DNA of 10,340 nt from positions 1-10,340 of the forward strand of contig LSSL01002319.1 in assembly GCA_001953115.1 (NCBI GenBank), read 5' to 3'. Shown one piece after another: positions 8,784 to 10,340 of the stretch (position 1 is its first letter; every line of letters starts with the position of its first letter). Origin of the DNA: Smittium mucronatum. Its lineage: Eukaryota > Kickxellomycota > Harpellomycetes > Harpellales > Legeriomycetaceae. Position numbers and translations under genes: made by a program. Below the pieces are notes generated by a model. That model saw only the letters and a program-made list of their open reading frames with translations, did not search any database and was not told the DNA's origin.

Positions 8784-10340
8784 ATATTTCCATACGTCTT
8801 AGCTAGTGTTTTGTTATGTCAGTGAAACTTATTAGTGTTTGTTTTTTAATATCACGGTACCAACCTAGAACATAATTTTATCCAATAGACTGTAAACCTC
8901 AATTGGTTTATTCTCTCTGCTCAAATTCGACCAAAAAAGCTGCTACTTTAAACACTAGTAAATAATCCTCACAAAAATTGAACTCATACAATCAATTTCA
9001 TTTATGATATGCTGGTCCTATTAATTTTCCCACATCCTTATTGAGCAGCGCATCCCAACCTTTTTGACCAATAAAAATTTATTAATAATCTTTTAGCGTA
9101 TAAAGCGGAAAATGAACGAAAATAATACTTTATCAGAAATCCTAGCCAACCAAAACAAACTCAATAGAGCCAACTTATTACCTTGAATCCATTGCTAGAA
9201 TTCATTGATTCAGTACAAAACTGCTACGACTATTGCGAACAAAGAGCAGGGCGAACAATAAAAATTAACCATCTCATACATAACATGTAAAACGGAATAG
9301 ATCCTTTATAAAGTTGGTTTTCAAGAATTATGCTATTTGTTTTAACGATCATGCTTAATTAATTATCTCCTATTTCACTTTCAGAGTTTATCAATCCCCC
9401 TACAAGTCAAAATCAGCCAGGCCAAAAATTCTACTAACAGTTTTTCTGCAAGCTCATAGTTAAAATGTAACTCTGTATATTTCAACCGCTTAATCGTTTA
9501 AGATAGAACTCGCTGTTATTAATCACGCTGATCGAGATTCTTGAGTAAACATATGCGGATCAAAAAAGGAAGTAGCTGAATTTTGAGTAAAGAATTGAAA
9601 GGGAAGGAAAATGTTTCATTTCTCATCATTCTAGTATAAATGGAATTAATAAGTTCTCAATTAAGAAGATAACAAAATGTGTATTCATTCTCTGGAGCGG
9701 CGGATTGTTGTATGATTATGGAATTTCTGTTATTTTTTTAACACTTTTTAAATATATATTAGGAATTTTCATAATTCTCAAACAAAAACTTTGAGTTATA
9801 TATGTGTATATTTCCATACAGTTGAGCAATCAATCATATTCTAAAAACAAATTTTTGTAATATCGTTGGGCTCTTTTGTAAAATGTTAGAAAGAGTGTAT
9901 TTTCCATGGAATGGTTAAATATAAATAATCATAATTTACAAACTTTGAAAATTCGAAAAAACCGAAACCAAAATTATTTACAATTAACCCACAAACACTT
10001 TTAAAAAGGTGCGAAAAATGTTCGAATAAATTTTGAAAGTATTAAACTCATCGTCTTACCCACCTCGAACCAACTTCAACATGGGGTAGAGCCGCTGGAT
10101 CTACAAAAGAGAGTTTAATTATTTGCTTTTTAAACTTTTTTTTTGACCTTTATCCCCTACAGTAAGAAAAAATAACAACATGACCAAACGAATAATTTCG
10201 GCTCATTAATAAAATTGTGTTTATTTTGAGGGTATCACAATTTGAGTCCCATTTAATATCTTTATCCAATTAAAATCTGAGGAAGGCGAAATATAGAAAA
10301 TAGCGAATGTTAAAAATATTAACAAGTTCAGAGCAATTCC
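8784..10340. other. AT-rich region without a supportable gene
   Basis: No open frame of useful length is present on either strand. I see no tRNA or rRNA, array, or recognisable transposon end. Composition is AT-rich with many A and T runs. A few short frames look protein-like: 9112-9186 with 9168-9290, about 9363-9440, and 10005-10118, all on the plus strand. There is one GC-richer island at about 10060-10100. It probably combines the MON2 5' flank with decayed or non-coding DNA. An exon of a gene lying mainly beyond the right edge cannot be excluded. Confidence 0.6.
9112..9290 (+). pseudogene. Possible frameshifted remnant of a small coding region
   Basis: ATG at 9112 opens 24 codons (MNENNTLSEILANQNKLNRA...) ending at TGA 9184-9186. 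In a different frame, 9168-9287 stays open for 40 codons with protein-like composition (LNPLLEFIDSVQNCYDYC) and ends at TAA 9288-9290. The two overlap, so a single indel would make one reading frame of about 55-60 codons. I recognise no family. A retroelement gag-like relic is only a guess, and chance is a real alternative in a region this AT-rich. Confidence 0.2.

Noticed and set aside
8783..9819. 13-bp direct repeat TATATTTCCATAC at 8783-8795 and 9807-9819
   Set aside because: It is short and AT-rich, the similarity does not extend to either side, and it is compatible with chance in 1.7 kb of AT-rich DNA.
10060..10085. tRNA-like GGTTCGA on the minus strand
   Set aside because: The bases flanking the TTCGA do not pair as a T-arm, and no matching acceptor or anticodon arm is found at the right distance.

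Overview
The window is AT-rich eukaryotic DNA. One long gene on the minus strand is broken up by short GT-AG introns, and there is no operon-like packing or bacterial ribosome-binding site. Small spliceosomal introns (65-137 bp), fragments of a retroelement, and a fungal-looking, Ser/Asn-rich MON2 protein suggest an AT-rich fungus, possibly an early-diverging (zygomycete-type) lineage. That placement is an inference; nothing in the window fixes the taxon.

Layout, left to right. Positions 1-650 are a repeat-rich patch. It holds the 3' part of a decayed retrotransposon reverse-transcriptase-like frame (minus strand, 3-278, running off the left edge), a strong GC-rich hairpin (413-435), and a second, frameshifted copy of part of the same frame (483-591). 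The second copy sits between a pair of 22-bp near-identical direct repeats. Positions 651-794 are the 3' flank of the main gene, with a plausible poly(A) signal at 747-752.

Positions 795-8566 (minus) are a single gene. I read it as seven exons encoding a 2,412-residue homologue of MON2, the Golgi/endosome scaffold related to large Arf guanine-nucleotide exchange factors but lacking a Sec7 catalytic domain. The open reading frames here are exons, and several appear to begin at TTG only because their real 5' boundary is a splice acceptor. All six junctions keep the frame, and the joined N-terminus follows the DCB and HUS regions of animal and yeast MON2 block by block. Five of the six introns lie in the first third of a kilobase of protein-coding distance (codons 28-256); the sixth is close to the 3' end.

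Positions 8567-10340 hold the MON2 5' flank and about 1.7 kb of AT-rich DNA with no gene I can support. It contains a few short protein-like frames and one 41-bp GC-richer island with splice-like edges. I see no CRISPR array, tRNA, rRNA, prokaryotic element or obvious new system.
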